The translations under genes and the position numbers were made by a program. A stretch of 64,000 nucleotides of DNA. It comes from Fimbriiglobus ruber (GTDB taxonomy: Bacteria > Planctomycetota > Planctomycetia > Gemmatales > Gemmataceae). Shown in pieces: positions 63,479 through 64,000 of this stretch. Position 1 is the stretch's first letter. Every line of letters begins with the position of its first letter. Under the pieces are notes generated by a model, which saw only the letters and a program-made list of their open reading frames with translations, was not told the origin of the DNA and ran no database searches. The DNA is taken from the NCBI RefSeq assembly GCF_002197845.1, contig NZ_NIDE01000001.1, positions 806,001 to 870,000 on the forward strand, read 5' to 3'.

Positions 63479-64000
63479 ATGACCGCTGACGCGACCGACC
63501 TCATGTTCCGGGCCGCCTCGTTCGCCGCCCGCGCCCACAAGAATCAGCTTCGCAAGGACGGGCAAACGCCCTACGTCGCTCACCCCTTCCGCGCTTGTCT
63601 CGTCGTCCGCCACGTCTTTGGCGTCGACGACCCAAGAGTCCTCACGGCCGCGTTGCTGCACGACACGATCGAAGACACGACCACGGACTTCGACGACATC
63701 GCCGAAGCGTTCGGTGTCGACGTGGCCCGCTGGGTGGCGGCGCTGACCAAGGACATGCGGCTCGAAGACGGCCCGCGCGAGGCTGAATATCATCGCGTCC
63801 TGGCGGCGGCCGGGTGGCCGGTCGTCGTGTGCAAGTTGGCCGACATTTACGACAACCTGTCGGATTCCAAGACACTTTCCACCAAAGGAACCGAGCGGAA
63901 CATCCGTCGGGCGACCGAGTATCTCGACGCGATGCGGCCCACATTGCCGGCCGAAGCGAAGGCGGCGTTCGCCGTAGTCGAAGGCAAGCTGGCCGCGATG
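63479..64000 (+). CDS. SpoT/MESH1-like HD hydrolase (3' end outside window)
   Basis: 174 codons open to the right edge, so partial. ATG at 63479 (MTADATDLMFRAASFAARAH); an in-frame ATG at 63455 is an alternative. HD-domain metal ligands are all visible: YVAHPFRACLV (His), AALLHDTIEDTTTDFDDIAE (His-Asp) and VVVCKLADIYDNLSDSKTL (Asp). This matches stand-alone (p)ppGpp pyrophosphohydrolases or related nucleotide-phosphate hydrolases. It is divergent from the beta-propeller phosphoesterase gene. Confidence 0.88.
   Translation, partial: MTADATDLMFRAASFAARAHKNQLRKDGQTPYVAHPFRACLVVRHVFGVDDPRVLTAALLHDTIEDTTTDFDDIAEAFGVDVARWVAALTKDMRLEDGPREAEYHRVLAAAGWPVVVCKLADIYDNLSDSKTLSTKGTERNIRRATEYLDAMRPTLPAEAKAAFAVVEGKLAAM

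Overview
The window is high-GC DNA from a planctomycete, most likely a member of the Gemmataceae. The evidence is a giant surface protein beginning with an 'LQLEDRLVPS' leader motif, an ECF sigma factor fused to other domains, a PEP-CTERM-like surface protein, Tat-signal oxidoreductases, and a small-protein family with the 'DRAFDRLPILADALEEAG' tail that I associate with Gemmata relatives. The genus is inference; no rRNA is present.

Layout. (1) 1-2.9 kb: the 5' part of a giant FG-GAP/RHS-type surface protein running off the left edge, then gene debris. (2) 2.8-24.1 kb: an accessory region broken into modules by eight dispersed, same-orientation copies of the 3' end of ygiQ. The intact ygiQ gene sits at the right end (24.15-26.3 kb). 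The modules carry an ECF sigma/HlyD fusion, an LRR protein, an ISKra4-like IS, an aldo/keto reductase, an XRE-cupin regulator with its own operator, an SNF2 helicase pair, a Tat phospholipase C, two DUF4365-like nucleases, a YebC/YeeN protein, and a probable ADP-ribosyltransferase plus ImmA/IrrE peptidase pair. (3) 26.6-33 kb: a thioester-domain PEP-CTERM protein with 36 consecutive glycines, small conserved proteins, a nested inverted-repeat cluster, a Nudix protein, a CBS-PP2C phosphatase and a putative DNA glycosylase. (4) 33-35.1 kb: an AAA ATPase and an HNH-like protein with overlapping ORFs, resembling a Septu defence pair. (5) 35.2-51.8 kb: mostly chromosomal housekeeping: YidR-like, DUF1445, Gfo/Idh/MocA and TIM-barrel sugar enzymes, a probable operon MFS-MBL-UDPGP-mannose-1-P guanylyltransferase-RuvX, XerC, a thioredoxin-TPR protein, a frameshifted methyltransferase and an RluA pseudouridine synthase. 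(6) 51.9-55.3 kb: a lower-GC island bounded by tRNA-Arg(ACG) and a second copy of its 3' half, carrying a zinc-ribbon protein, a Ser/Thr kinase and an RNase H-like partner. (7) 55.3-64 kb: a secreted cupredoxin-like protein, an inositol-phosphatase family enzyme, two ROK kinases, TrpF, a Uma2 nuclease, a large beta-propeller phosphoesterase and the start of a SpoT-like HD hydrolase.

The main result is the ygiQ-tail array. Nine copies of the last ~140 codons of ygiQ (one intact, eight decayed) lie in the same orientation, all on the 3' side of the intact gene. The best-preserved copies share one edge, at codons reading D-I-A-T-C. Several modules have the order gene then ygiQ tail, like integron cassettes. 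This is what repeated site-specific integration at the 3' end of a protein gene would leave. The tRNA-Arg island 28 kb away is a second integration site of the classical type. No integrase was found inside either region.
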